Shown here: piece after piece, positions 17,543 through 26,436 of the stretch
How positions within the stretch are numbered: position 1 is the first letter of the stretch
Layout of the letters: the number at the start of each line of letters is the position of its first letter
Source: Haloarchaeobius iranensis
Lineage (GTDB): Archaea; Halobacteriota; Halobacteria; Halobacteriales; Natrialbaceae
NCBI RefSeq assembly: GCF_900103505.1
Contig: NZ_FNIA01000011.1
Span: 47,293-111,292 of the forward strand
Direction: 5' to 3'
Length of the DNA stretch: 64,000 nt
Translations under genes and position numbers: made by a program
The notes under the pieces: model-generated
Told to the model about the DNA's origin: nothing
Seen by the model: only the letters and a program-made list of their open reading frames with translations
Database searches by the model: none

Positions 17543-18886
17543 ATGGAACTCGGGGCACGCATTCGTTCGATGGGACCGACGTGGCTGGCCGGGGCGATCG
17601 CCGCCGGGCCGGCCACGATGGCGAGCCTGCTCGGCGCGGGCGCGGGGCACGGCTACGAGCTACTGTGGGTGGTCCTGCTCTCCGCGGTGCTCGGCGCGAC
17701 CGCACAGTACCTCGCGGCGCGGCTGGGCGTCCTGACCGGCGAGGGGCTGGTCTCGACGGTCGAGGCGAACCTGGGCAACCGGTGGGCGTGGCTGCTCGTC
17801 GTCGATGTCGTCGTCGCCGCGGGCCTCGCCCAGCTGGTCATCATGAAGACCGTCGCGGACGTGACCGAGCTGGCGACCGGCATCGACGCGACGATATGGG
17901 GCGTCGTCTGGGCCGTCGTCCTCGCAGCCGGGCTCGTCGGCGGCGGCTACCGGGCGGCCGAACTCGCCGCGAAGGTCGTCGTCTCGCTCGTCGTGCTCGC
18001 GTTCGTCGGCTCGCTGGCCGTCGTCCCTGTCGACCTCGGCGCGGCGGCGGGGGGCACGGTGCCCTCGCTCCCGACGGCCGACACCGCCCTCGTCGCCGCG
18101 GGCATCCTCGGCGGCGCGGTCCACGTCACGCTCGTCACGATGCAGAGCTACACGATGCGCGAGCGCGGCTGGACCAGCGAGGACTGGGACCTCGCACGCT
18201 TCGACGTGGTCGCCTCGATGGGCGTCGCCTTCGGTGTCTACTCGCTGGCCATCTTCCTCGTCGCCGCGAGCGTCTTCCACCAGGGGCCGGTCCCGCTCGC
18301 GGACCTGACGACGACCACGGCGGCGACGGCGCTCGGCCCGGCCGTCGGCGGGCTCGCCGAGTCGCTGTTCCTCGCCGGCCTGCTCGGTGCGGCCGTCTCG
18401 ACGCTCGGCGGGAACACCACCGTGCCGCCGTACGCACTCGCGGACAAGCTGGGCTGGGACCGCGACGGCACCCGCTACCGGGCCGCCGTCGCCGTCACCG
18501 CACTCGCCGCCGCACTCGGCCCGGCACTCGGCGGGAACGTCCTCGAACTACTCGTGCTCGTGCTCGCGTTCGGGCTCGTCGGCACGCCCTTCGCCATCGC
18601 GCTCGTCCTCTACCTGCTGCACGACCCGGGGACGGTCGCCGAGCGACCGCCGGTCCTCGCGAGCGTGGGGGGCGTCGTCCTGCTCGCTGTCACGGCCGTC
18701 ACTGCCGGCTCGTGGGTCCGCTCGACGCTCTCGCCGTACGCCAGCGAACCGCTCGGGCTGCTCGGCGACCCAGGGACGCTGCTCGCGGGGGTGTTCGCTG
18801 TGGTACTGTCCCTGGCGACCCTCGCGCTCGGAGCACGGTTCGTCCACGAGCGCGCGACCGCCCGGACGCGGGCGAGCGACGCGTGA
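17543..18886 (+). CDS. NRAMP-like divalent metal transporter family protein with altered metal-binding motifs
   Basis: A 447-residue integral membrane protein with about 11 helices and NRAMP-like architecture (GPTWLAGAIAAGPATMASLLGAGAGHGYELLW in helix 1 given here only as positions 11-42). The helix-1 DPGN motif of canonical Mn/Fe transporters is GPAT at residues 22-25, and the helix-6 MPH motif is VTL at 195-197, so both main metal ligands are replaced. It may carry another ion or use another mechanism, as in known divergent NRAMP clades. The downstream P-loop gene starts inside its stop codon (GTGA), so the two are translationally coupled. Confidence 0.8.
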   Translation: MELGARIRSMGPTWLAGAIAAGPATMASLLGAGAGHGYELLWVVLLSAVLGATAQYLAARLGVLTGEGLVSTVEANLGNRWAWLLVVDVVVAAGLAQLVIMKTVADVTELATGIDATIWGVVWAVVLAAGLVGGGYRAAELAAKVVVSLVVLAFVGSLAVVPVDLGAAAGGTVPSLPTADTALVAAGILGGAVHVTLVTMQSYTMRERGWTSEDWDLARFDVVASMGVAFGVYSLAIFLVAASVFHQGPVPLADLTTTTAATALGPAVGGLAESLFLAGLLGAAVSTLGGNTTVPPYALADKLGWDRDGTRYRAAVAVTALAAALGPALGGNVLELLVLVLAFGLVGTPFAIALVLYLLHDPGTVAERPPVLASVGGVVLLAVTAVTAGSWVRSTLSPYASEPLGLLGDPGTLLAGVFAVVLSLATLALGARFVHERATARTRASDA

Positions 18887-19455
18887 CGCAGACCGACCCC
18901 CTCGCCGGCGCGGAGCCGCTCCCCGTCGACTCGGGCCGCCACCTCGTCGTCGGCCCGTCGAACAGCGGCAAGACCCGGACGACCGCCGCGACGCTCGCGC
19001 GCTGGGTCGCCGACCGTGGACCGGACGGCGTCGTCGTCCTCGACTTCGCACCCGAGGTCGAGCGCGACGGCCGGCTGCTCGGCGGACGGCTCGACCGGTT
19101 CTACCGGCCACCCGACGGCTGCTGGGTCGGTGTACTCGACGCACACGCACCGCGAACCGACGGCCGTGACGGGGACGAGGCGCTCACGCTCGCCCGGTCG
19201 AACGCCGAGCGCGCCAGGACGCTCCTCGACGCCGCGCCGTCGCCGCGGGCCGTCTTCGTCAACGACGCGACCATCCCGGCGCAGGCCGCCGGCGATCCGG
19301 CCCCGGTGCTCGACGCCTGTACGGGAGCGGACCTCGCCGTCGTCAACGCCTTCGAGAGCGAGGAACTCGGGACCGGAGACGCGGTGTCACGGAACGAGCG
19401 CGCGGCGCTCGACGTTCTCGGCGACTGGGCCGAGGAACGACACCGGCTCGGCTGA
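18883..19455 (+). CDS. P-loop NTPase-like protein coupled to the NRAMP-like gene
   Basis: A 190-residue protein starting at a GTG that overlaps the upstream TGA. Walker A is GPSNSGKTRTT (about residues 24-34) and a likely Walker B is VVVLDFAPE (about 47-55). The remainder (ALTLARSNAERARTLLDAA, FVNDATIPAQAAG, ADLAVVNAFESEELG) looks like a small soluble ATP- or GTP-binding domain. No family was recognised. Its stop abuts the thiR stop. The coupling suggests it works with the transporter or is made in fixed ratio to it; its activity is unknown. Confidence 0.8.
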   Translation: MTQTDPLAGAEPLPVDSGRHLVVGPSNSGKTRTTAATLARWVADRGPDGVVVLDFAPEVERDGRLLGGRLDRFYRPPDGCWVGVLDAHAPRTDGRDGDEALTLARSNAERARTLLDAAPSPRAVFVNDATIPAQAAGDPAPVLDACTGADLAVVNAFESEELGTGDAVSRNERAALDVLGDWAEERHRLG

Positions 19456-20376
19456 TTACGCCTCGGCCGCGGCACAGAGGTCGACGGCGAGCGAGACCGC
19501 GTCGGCCGCGTCCGCACCGAGCACGTACAGGATGGGCTCGACGCCGTAGTCCCCGTCGTGGTAGGCGACTCTGGGGACGCCCTCTTCGTCGAAGCGCTCG
19601 CGCAGGTGCTCGTCGCGGTCCTCGTAGCCCGCGTCGAACTCGAGGGGCTCGTAGCCGGCGTCGCGCGCGGCGGCGAGCAGGGCCTCGGAGGTCTTCAGGT
19701 TCACCGCACCCCGCACCGCCGGGTCGGTCGCGGTCGCGGCGAGCACCAGCCCGGCGACGTGCTGTGACGCGCCGAACTCCGGGTTGCCGGGGACGTTGAG
19801 CCGACCCTGGATGGCGTGGAGCCGGCCCGGGACCGCTGCGACGTCGCCGCCCTCGTCGGCCTCGGGCAGCGCCATCGCCACGTTCGTGCCGACGTTCGGC
19901 ACGTGGTCGACGACGGCGGGCGCACCGGCCAGCCGGCGGACCGCCTCCCGTACGTTGTCGAGGACCGCGCGCTCGTCGAGGACGCCGCTGTCCGGCCCAC
20001 GGACACAGAGGTCACAGCCCACGCCGCGGAGCGCGGGCATCACGTCCTCGTGGACCGCACAGATGGGACCGCGGTCCTCGAACTCCTCGACGAGCGCCAG
20101 GAGTTCGGAGAGCGCCTCGTAGTGGTCCATCTCGTCCTCGGCGAGCCCCTCCCCGATACGCTCGACGGTCGCGGCCATGCGGGCGTCCTCGCTGAATCGG
20201 TCCTCGACGGTCACCTCGCCGCTCCGGTACTTGCTGACCGCGGCCTGGGTGACCCCCAGATGGCCGGCGATCTCCCGCTGGGTCAGTCCCCGGTCCGCGA
20301 GGTCGTCGACGAGCATCGCTCGCGCCGTCGGCAGGAACCGCTCGACGACGATCTCGCTCGGCAGCACCACTGGCAT
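19456..20376 (-). CDS. thiR: ThiR-type transcriptional regulator (HTH + ThiN-like domain)
   Basis: 306 residues. The N-terminus (about 20-55) is a Cro/XRE-like helix-turn-helix (GLTQREIAGHLGVTQAAVSKYRSG). The C-terminal half (about 120-306) is ThiN-like: VPNVGTNVAMALPEADEG, EFGASQHVAGLVLAA and DYGVEPILYVLG align with the same blocks of the ThiN domain of thiDN in this window. ThiR proteins are described archaeal repressors of thiamine genes that use the ThiN-like domain as a sensor for thiamine phosphates. A TATA element ACTTAACA is 25-32 nt before the ATG at 20376, and no palindrome is seen there, so autoregulation is not evident. Confidence 0.9.
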   Translation of the reverse strand: MPVVLPSEIVVERFLPTARAMLVDDLADRGLTQREIAGHLGVTQAAVSKYRSGEVTVEDRFSEDARMAATVERIGEGLAEDEMDHYEALSELLALVEEFEDRGPICAVHEDVMPALRGVGCDLCVRGPDSGVLDERAVLDNVREAVRRLAGAPAVVDHVPNVGTNVAMALPEADEGGDVAAVPGRLHAIQGRLNVPGNPEFGASQHVAGLVLAATATDPAVRGAVNLKTSEALLAAARDAGYEPLEFDAGYEDRDEHLRERFDEEGVPRVAYHDGDYGVEPILYVLGADAADAVSLAVDLCAAAEA

Positions 20377-20557
20377 GGACGCCGGTTCGATCCCCGCCGT
20401 GTTAAGTTGTGCCCGTACCGGGCGGTGCGGGACCATCCGCCCGTGTCACGGTCGCCCTGGGCTGGTGGCCGAGCCGGGGCTGCAGGGCCGCTGCTCTCGA
20501 CAGCCGCCGCTCACGGTCGAACACGCGAAAAAGACCGCACTGAGACGGGACCGGCGC

Positions 20558-21243
20558 TTACAGCTCGTCTTCGTCCGGGAAGCCGTCGTACTCGGTGATG
20601 TCGACGCCCTCCTCGGTGACCTCGCAGAGGACGAGCCCGTTGCCGGAGCCGGTGTCGCGCTCCGCCGCGCTCTCGACGGCGCGGGCGGCGAGGCGGCGGG
20701 CCTCGTCCATCTCGATGTCCTCGTGCCACTCGCCCTCGAGCAGGCCGTAGGCGACCATCATCCCGGAGCCGGTGACGGTGTAGTCGTCCTTCATGACGCC
20801 GCCGGCGGGGTCGATGGAGTAGACGTGGCTGCCGTCCTCGTCGACGCCACCCAGGATGGGGTTGATGGCGAAGAACGGGCCGCCGCGGGCGAAGTTACCC
20901 GCGAGCGTGGCGAGCGCCTCGATGCTCATGTCCTGACCGCGGCGGGTCTCGTAGAGGTTGACCTCGGCACGGAGGGACTTGATGAACGACTGGGCACCGC
21001 CGACGCTGCCGACGAGCGTCATCGCGGCGGTCGGGTGGATCTCCTCGACCTTCACGACCTGCTTGTTCGAGACGAAGCGGCCGCCGAGGCTGGCACGACG
21101 GTCCGTCGCGATGAGGACGCCCTCGTCGGTCGCGATGCCGATGGTGGTCGTCCCGGTCTTGTTGACGTTCTGTTCGTCGCCGGCCTGTTCTCGCCACTCG
21201 GCCGCGCCGAGTTCGGGTTCGTAGGGGTCGGTGTTGTCGAGCA

Positions 21244-21247
<4 letters not shown>
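20558..21247 (-). CDS. psmB: 20S proteasome subunit beta PsmB
   Basis: The catalytic beta subunit of the 20S proteasome, 229 residues. A propeptide of about 32 residues ends in KTG, and self-cleavage at G32/T33 would expose the N-terminal nucleophile threonine of TTTIGIATDEG. The conserved D of ATDRRAS, the K of SNKQV, and GSGMMVAYG and DTGSGNG follow. Start ATG at 21247 overlaps the psmA stop by 4 nt; a second ATG at 21244 is also possible. In operon after psmA, so alpha and beta are made together. Confidence 0.96.
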
Positions 21248-21990
<743 letters not shown>

Positions 21991-22020
21991 TGTCTGCGTT
22001 AACCTGAAGTTAGCGTCGCG

Positions 22021-22042
22021 TTTTTAAGTACTTTTTTGTACT
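22021..22042 (-). promoter_or_regulatory. psmAB promoter with overlapping dyad
   Basis: TACTTAAAAA on the minus strand at 22021-22030 is the TATA element. AGTAC-TTTTTT-GTACT (22027-22042) overlaps its upstream half and could be a regulator site or part of the BRE. The dyad arms are short (5 bp), so it may be chance. Confidence 0.45.
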
Positions 22043-22167
22043 CCCCGGCGGCAGGATGGGGACCGCTGTGTATCTCCACCGAGGTCTCCCAGCCCCATAA
22101 CGACGTTGCACTCGGCAAGCCAGAGCGCCCGCAGGGCCGGGGGGCCAGCCCGCACCCGAACGCTCAT

Positions 22168-22183
22168 ATGAACAGTTGTTCAT
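22168..22183. promoter_or_regulatory. ArsR operator candidate
   Basis: ATGAACAGTTGTTCAT has perfect 7-bp arms (ATGAACA/TGTTCAT) around a 2-nt centre. It ends 8 nt before the arsR ATG at 22192 and overlaps the position expected for the TATA box and start site of a leaderless transcript. This is the form and place of an autoregulatory ArsR/SmtB-type operator. Confidence 0.7.
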
Positions 22184-22191
22184 GCGTTGGT

Positions 22192-22614
22192 ATGGCCACG
22201 ACAGACCGCCTGGAACGACTCATCGCCGACGAGTGCGGGAGCTGTTGCGACGGTGACGTGGACGACCGCGTCGCCGAACTGGAGGCCGTGCGCGACCGGG
22301 CGAGCCTCGAGCGGACACCGACGGACGCCGCCGTCTTCGACGCGCTCTCGACGGAGACGCGACTCGACATCGTGCGGCTGCTCGTCGCCGCCGATGGCGA
22401 GCTCTGTGTCTGCGAGCTCGAACCCCTCGTCGACGTGAGCGACAGCGCGGTGAGCCACGCGCTCTCGACGCTGACCGACGCCGGCCTGGTCGAGCGGCGG
22501 AAGGAGGGTCGCTGGCGCTACTACCGGCCGACCGACCGTGCCGCGGCGCTGCTCGCGGCCGCCGACCCCGGACTCGACGGCGCGGGCACCGTCTCCGGAG
22601 GTGTCGCCGAGTGA
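22192..22614 (+). CDS. arsR: ArsR family repressor with ELCVCEL metalloid box
   Basis: A 140-residue winged-helix repressor. The recognition region is DVSDSAVSHALSTLTDAGLVERRKEGRWRYY, and the inducer-binding box ELCVCEL puts C72 and C74 in the position of the arsenite/antimonite ligands of classical ArsR. An extra Cys cluster at the N-terminus (C15, C18, C19) may add a third thiol. The start at 22192 is chosen because a 16-bp palindrome sits directly upstream, where the promoter of a leaderless mRNA would be. It overlaps arsC by 4 nt, giving a repressor-reductase operon. Confidence 0.9.
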   Translation: MATTDRLERLIADECGSCCDGDVDDRVAELEAVRDRASLERTPTDAAVFDALSTETRLDIVRLLVAADGELCVCELEPLVDVSDSAVSHALSTLTDAGLVERRKEGRWRYYRPTDRAAALLAAADPGLDGAGTVSGGVAE

Positions 22615-23012
22615 GGACGGTCGGGTTCGTCTGCGTCCAGAACGCCGGACGCAGCCAGATGGCGACCGCGTTCGCCGAGCGCGAGCGGGAGCGCCGCGAG
22701 CTCGACTGGACCATCGTCACCGGCGGCACGCTCCCCGCCGACCACGTCCACGAGGAGGTCGTCGACGCGATGGCCGACGTGGGCATCGACCTCTCCGGGC
22801 GGACCCCGCGGGAGGTGAGCGACGACGAGCTCGACTCCTGCGACGTCGTCGCGACGATGGGCTGTTCGACCCTCTCGCTCGACACGAGCGTCGACGTCCG
22901 CGACTGGGACCTTCCCGACCCCGACGGCAGATCGCCCGACGAGGTCGCCGAGATACGGGAGGAGGTCGAGCGACGGGTGGTCGCGCTGTTCGACGAACTC
23001 GCGGACGCCTGA
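22611..23012 (+). CDS. arsC: arsenate reductase ArsC, low-molecular-weight phosphatase family
   Basis: A 133-residue protein of the LMW tyrosine phosphatase fold, thioredoxin-coupled ArsC type. The phosphate loop is C8-VQNAG-R14-S, followed by MGCSTLSLD and the general-acid segment DWDLPDPDG. It would reduce arsenate to arsenite, or act as a phosphatase; the tie to ArsR favours arsenate. It starts at a GTG overlapping the arsR stop (GTGA). No arsenite exporter is adjacent. Confidence 0.88.
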   Translation: MRTVGFVCVQNAGRSQMATAFAERERERRELDWTIVTGGTLPADHVHEEVVDAMADVGIDLSGRTPREVSDDELDSCDVVATMGCSTLSLDTSVDVRDWDLPDPDGRSPDEVAEIREEVERRVVALFDELADA

Positions 23013-23062
23013 CGGCGGTTCGAACGGTACGCCTTTCCACCCGCGGCCGGTAGGTCGGGGCG

Positions 23063-24073
23063 ATGACCGACCGCGGAAAGATCGACCGCTCGTTCTTCGA
23101 CGACGTGATCTACCCGAACCTCGGGGCCGAGCGCGACGACGTGGCGCTGGGACCCAGGCACGGCGTCGACTTCGGCGTGCTCGACGTGGGTGGACGGGCC
23201 ATCGTCGCCGCGACGGACCCGGTCTCCATCCTCCCCGACCTCGGCTGGGAGCGCGCCGCCAGATTCGCCCTCGGTGTCGTCCTCGCGGACGTCGCCGTCT
23301 CCGGCATCCCGCCGAGCCACCTCGCCATCTCGTTCTCGCTCCCCCCCGAGCTGCGCGACGACGAGTTCGCGGCCGTCTGGGAGACGATGGCCGACGACCT
23401 CTCGGACCTCGGGACGACCGTCCTCACCGGCCACACCGCCCGCTACGCCGGCTGCTCGTTCCCCTGGGTCGGCGGCGCGACCGTCCTCGGCGTCGGCGAC
23501 CACGAGGACGTGGTCCGCCCGGACGGCGCACGCCCCGGCGACCACCTGCTCGTCACCCACGGGCCCGCGGTGGAGGCGACCGCGCTGTTCGCCGCGCTGT
23601 TCCCCGACGACATCGACCTGCCCGACGACGTGCTCGCGCGGCAGGCCGAGCGACTCCCGACCACCGAGCACGTCCGGGACGCCCTCCTGGCGGCCGCCAG
23701 CGGCCCCGTCACCGCGATGCACGACGCGACCGAGTGCGGGCTCCAGGGCGCGCTCGTCGAACTCGCCGCCGGGGCGGGCGTCCGGCTCGACGTGGACTCG
23801 GCTGCGACCCCCGTCTCGGACGAGGCCGCCGCTATCTGTGACGCGCTGGAGATGGAGCCCTGGGCGGCGACGACCAGCGGGAGCCTCCTCGTCGCCGTCC
23901 GACCCGAGGGCGTCGATGCCGTCGTCGAGGCGCTCGAGTCGCGCGGGACGCCCGTCGCCGACGCCGGCCGCGTGCGCGACGGCGACGGCGTGTACGTCGA
24001 CGGCGAGCGGGTCGAACATCCGGAGGAGGACCCGGCGTGGCGCGTCTGGGCCGAGCTGTCCGGCGGGGGGTGA
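23063..24073 (+). CDS. AIR synthase-related protein (PurM/HypE/SelD/ThiL superfamily)
   Basis: A 336-residue ATP-dependent protein of the PurM fold. The N-terminal half has GVDFGVLDVGGRAIVAATDPVSI and ADVAVSGIPPSHLAISFSLP, and the C-terminal half has AMHDATECGLQGALVELAAG and EPWAATTSGSLLVAV, typical of HypE-like proteins. It lacks the HypE C-terminal PRIC cysteine, and no hydrogenase or purine genes are nearby, so the substrate is unknown. It begins 50 nt after arsC on the same strand, but its own TATA-like CCTTTCC about 26-32 nt upstream suggests separate transcription. Confidence 0.85.
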   Translation: MTDRGKIDRSFFDDVIYPNLGAERDDVALGPRHGVDFGVLDVGGRAIVAATDPVSILPDLGWERAARFALGVVLADVAVSGIPPSHLAISFSLPPELRDDEFAAVWETMADDLSDLGTTVLTGHTARYAGCSFPWVGGATVLGVGDHEDVVRPDGARPGDHLLVTHGPAVEATALFAALFPDDIDLPDDVLARQAERLPTTEHVRDALLAAASGPVTAMHDATECGLQGALVELAAGAGVRLDVDSAATPVSDEAAAICDALEMEPWAATTSGSLLVAVRPEGVDAVVEALESRGTPVADAGRVRDGDGVYVDGERVEHPEEDPAWRVWAELSGGG

Positions 24074-24091
24074 CCCGACTGCGGCCGCCGC

Positions 24092-25129
24092 TCAGCCCTG
24101 TTCGCCGTCGAGCGGGAGCAGCATCCGGACGACGTTGCCGCGCGGCTCCCGCTCCTCGAACACCAGTTCGCCGCCGAGCGAGTCGATGGACCACTGCATC
24201 ACCCAGAGCCCGAGCCCGGAGCCGTGGTAGGTGTCGGTCTTGGACTCCCAGGCGTCGAGGACGTCGACCTCGATGTCGGGGATGGGCGGCCCGTCGTCGA
24301 TGATTCGCACCTCGCCGCGGTCGCCGGCGGGGTCCCTGGTGACGGTCACTTTCACCGAGGGCGCGTCCCGGTCGTTGTGGACGATGGCATTCTCGAGCGC
24401 GTGGCCGATGGCGTAGTCGATGCCGTCGTCGGCCAGCACCCAGACCGCCGCCTGCTCGTCGAGTCGGACCGCCGCCTCCGGATGCGCTTGCTGTATCGCC
24501 ACGACCTGCTCGCGGACGACCTCGTTGACCGAGGTCCGCGACCGACCCGTCCGGTTCGAGTCCGCGATCTCCTCGAACTCCTCGATGGAGTCGCTCAGCG
24601 AGCCGATGTCGGCGGCGATGTCGTTGACGGTCTCGAGGTCCGACACCAGCCGCTCCTGGTCGACGGACTCCATGGCCTCCTCGACGTAGCCCATGAGGAC
24701 GGTGCTGTCGTTCCGGAGGTTGTGCCGGACGGCCCGGTTGAGCAGTCGAAGCCGGCGCTCGCGCGTCTTGTACTCCGTGATGTCCCTGGCCTCGGCGAGC
24801 ACGCAGTCGCGGCCGTCGACGCCGACCGCGGTGAGGTCGACGGACACCCAGAGTATCTCCCCGCTCCGTCGCTCGACCTGCCACTCGAACGACTGCGGGT
24901 CACCGTCGGCCGCCGCCCGGATGCGCCGCACGGCCATCGCCTGCGTGAGCTTCGTCGTCGGCGCGGTGAAGTCCTCGACCTGCATGGTCCGGAGCGTCGC
25001 GGTATCGTAGCCGAACAGCGTCTCCAGTCGGTCGTTCACGTCGAGGATACCCCCCGTCTCCGCGTCGTGGAGCATCACCCCTGTCTTCAACGCGCCGAAC
25101 TCCTCGGGCAGTCGGACTGCCTCGTTCAT
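24092..25129 (-). CDS. PAS-domain sensor histidine kinase
   Basis: A 345-residue cytoplasmic two-component kinase without membrane segments. A PAS domain (about 5-125) ends in LAEARDITEYK; the dimerisation/phosphoacceptor helix has NRAVRHNLRND (H near 137); the ATPase domain has the N box HALENAIVHND, a G1 region IDDGPPIP and the G2 loop HGSGLGLWVM. No response regulator is adjacent, which is common in haloarchaea. The ATG at 25129 overlaps the TGA of a 21-codon upstream ORF, and the nearest TATA-like element is spaced for that ORF. Confidence 0.92.
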   Translation of the reverse strand: MNEAVRLPEEFGALKTGVMLHDAETGGILDVNDRLETLFGYDTATLRTMQVEDFTAPTTKLTQAMAVRRIRAAADGDPQSFEWQVERRSGEILWVSVDLTAVGVDGRDCVLAEARDITEYKTRERRLRLLNRAVRHNLRNDSTVLMGYVEEAMESVDQERLVSDLETVNDIAADIGSLSDSIEEFEEIADSNRTGRSRTSVNEVVREQVVAIQQAHPEAAVRLDEQAAVWVLADDGIDYAIGHALENAIVHNDRDAPSVKVTVTRDPAGDRGEVRIIDDGPPIPDIEVDVLDAWESKTDTYHGSGLGLWVMQWSIDSLGGELVFEEREPRGNVVRMLLPLDGEQG

Positions 25130-25191
25130 CGCTGCGAACGAGGACCCCGCGGCCGTGCTCCTCCATCGGACTCGACAGCGCTCCCGTCCAT
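25126..25191 (-). CDS. 21-codon leader ORF overlapping the histidine kinase start
   Basis: Starts MDGSAVESDG and ends in GPRSQR; its TGA overlaps the kinase ATG (ATGA). The TATA-like AACTATTC at 25217-25224 lies 26-33 nt upstream of this ATG and about 90 nt upstream of the kinase. It has the same geometry as the kdgK and cetZ leaders. Translation is inferred. Confidence 0.42.
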   Translation of the reverse strand: MDGSAVESDGGARPRGPRSQR

Positions 25192-25216
25192 GCGACAGGG
25201 ATGACGGTTCGGGTAC

Positions 25217-25224
25217 GAATAGTT
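25217..25224 (-). promoter_or_regulatory. TATA-like element for the histidine kinase leader ORF
   Basis: AACTATTC on the minus strand, the only AT-rich element upstream of the kinase, placed for transcription from the mini-ORF start at 25191. Confidence 0.4.
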
Positions 25225-25243
25225 ATCGGCAACGGCGCTGCCG

Positions 25244-26128
25244 TCACTCCCCACTGTCGACCGCGACCCGACCCAGCAGCTCCCGCTTCGACGCCGGCGC
25301 GAGGGTGATCCCGGCACCGTCGAGGCGCTGCTTGACGTGGCGAGCGTACTCCGACCGGACGTGGAACAGCCCGCGCCGGTCCAGGTCTGAGACCCAGAAC
25401 TCGCCCCGGAGGACGACCGCGTCGCCGCTGAACTCGTCGACGTACGCCCTCGGGCTCGGCCCCTCGACGACCCCCTCGACGTCGCGTGCCGCCGCCGTGA
25501 GCAGCGACAGCGCCTCGTCCACGTCGTCCTCGTAGGCGATGCCGACGTGCTCGGCGATGCGCGTGCGGTCGTAGCCGTACGGCCGGGTGATCGCCTGGCT
25601 CGTCAACGTGGTGTTCGGAAGCGTCACCAGCCCGCCGTCGGGTGTCTGGACCCGCGTCACCCGGAGTGTGATGGAGCGCACGGTGCCCTCGCCGCCCTCC
25701 CACTGGATGTAGTCGCCGACGTTGAACTCCGGGTCCAGCACGAGCACCATCCCGCTGACGAGCGAGCCGATGACCGTCTGGCCGGCGACGCCGAGCGCGA
25801 GCGTGGCGGCCGCGACGACGAGCGCCGACGACTGCAGGAACGCGCCGTAGCCCGTGACGAGCGCCCCGACGAGGAACGCGACGACGACCACCGCCAGCCG
25901 GAGGTACCGCGACACCGCCTCCTCGACGGTCGGGTTGTTTCGGTTCCGGGCGGTGACGATGCGACTCACCGTCGGGTCGAGGACGAACAGGCCGAAGAGG
26001 GTCACGAGCGCGAACGCCAGCGCACCCCAGCCGAGACGGACCACGAACGACCAGTCGTCGGCGAACTGCGACGGCCAGAAATCGGGGGGCGTCGCCTGGA
26101 GTAGTAGCGACATCGCGTCGGAGAGCAT
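25244..26128 (-). CDS. MscS family mechanosensitive channel
   Basis: A 294-residue small-conductance mechanosensitive channel that would release solutes on hypo-osmotic shock. It has membrane helices near 25-50, 72-95 and a pore helix region GQTVIGSLVSGMVLVLDPEFNVGD, then the beta domain (WEGGEGTVRSITLRVTRVQTPDGGLVTLPN) and a C-terminal alpha/beta domain. The ATG at 26128 is chosen over a GTG at 26137 because ACTTTAG on the minus strand near 26150-26156 is at leaderless spacing from it. Confidence 0.92.
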   Translation of the reverse strand: MLSDAMSLLLQATPPDFWPSQFADDWSFVVRLGWGALAFALVTLFGLFVLDPTVSRIVTARNRNNPTVEEAVSRYLRLAVVVVAFLVGALVTGYGAFLQSSALVVAAATLALGVAGQTVIGSLVSGMVLVLDPEFNVGDYIQWEGGEGTVRSITLRVTRVQTPDGGLVTLPNTTLTSQAITRPYGYDRTRIAEHVGIAYEDDVDEALSLLTAAARDVEGVVEGPSPRAYVDEFSGDAVVLRGEFWVSDLDRRGLFHVRSEYARHVKQRLDGAGITLAPASKRELLGRVAVDSGE

Positions 26129-26436
26129 GGCGGTCACAACGTGAGTCAGGCACTAAAGTTCGGGCGACGGCCCATCCATGGTCGGCTCCGGCAGTCGTGG
26201 ACGCCCCGGGCGCTCGCTCGCGGCGCTGCCCGCGTCGATACGGGACGCTCACGAACCGCGCGTGACGGGCGCACCACCGGCACCGGCACCAGCCGTCGTC
26301 CGCTGTGCGGGCACGGGCGAGCGCATCGGCCGCACTGGAGACCCCCAAGTTGAAACCCCAGCCAATGTACATCGGGTCGGTTTCGTGAAGACGTTTGGCT
26401 GCACGTTGAATGGGCGCGAGCGCCATCCGTCCGCCC
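26129..26436. other. 308-nt divergent gap without a convincing gene
   Basis: Contains the MscS promoter at its left end. Open frames on both strands run through it, but none has host-like codon use, a promoter and a recognisable product. Nothing else seen. Confidence 0.5.

Noticed and set aside
26138..26409. Cys-rich open frame (MYIGWGF start) in the gap upstream of MscS
   Set aside because: Codon use is atypical, the frame has no promoter and it runs into the MscS gene region.
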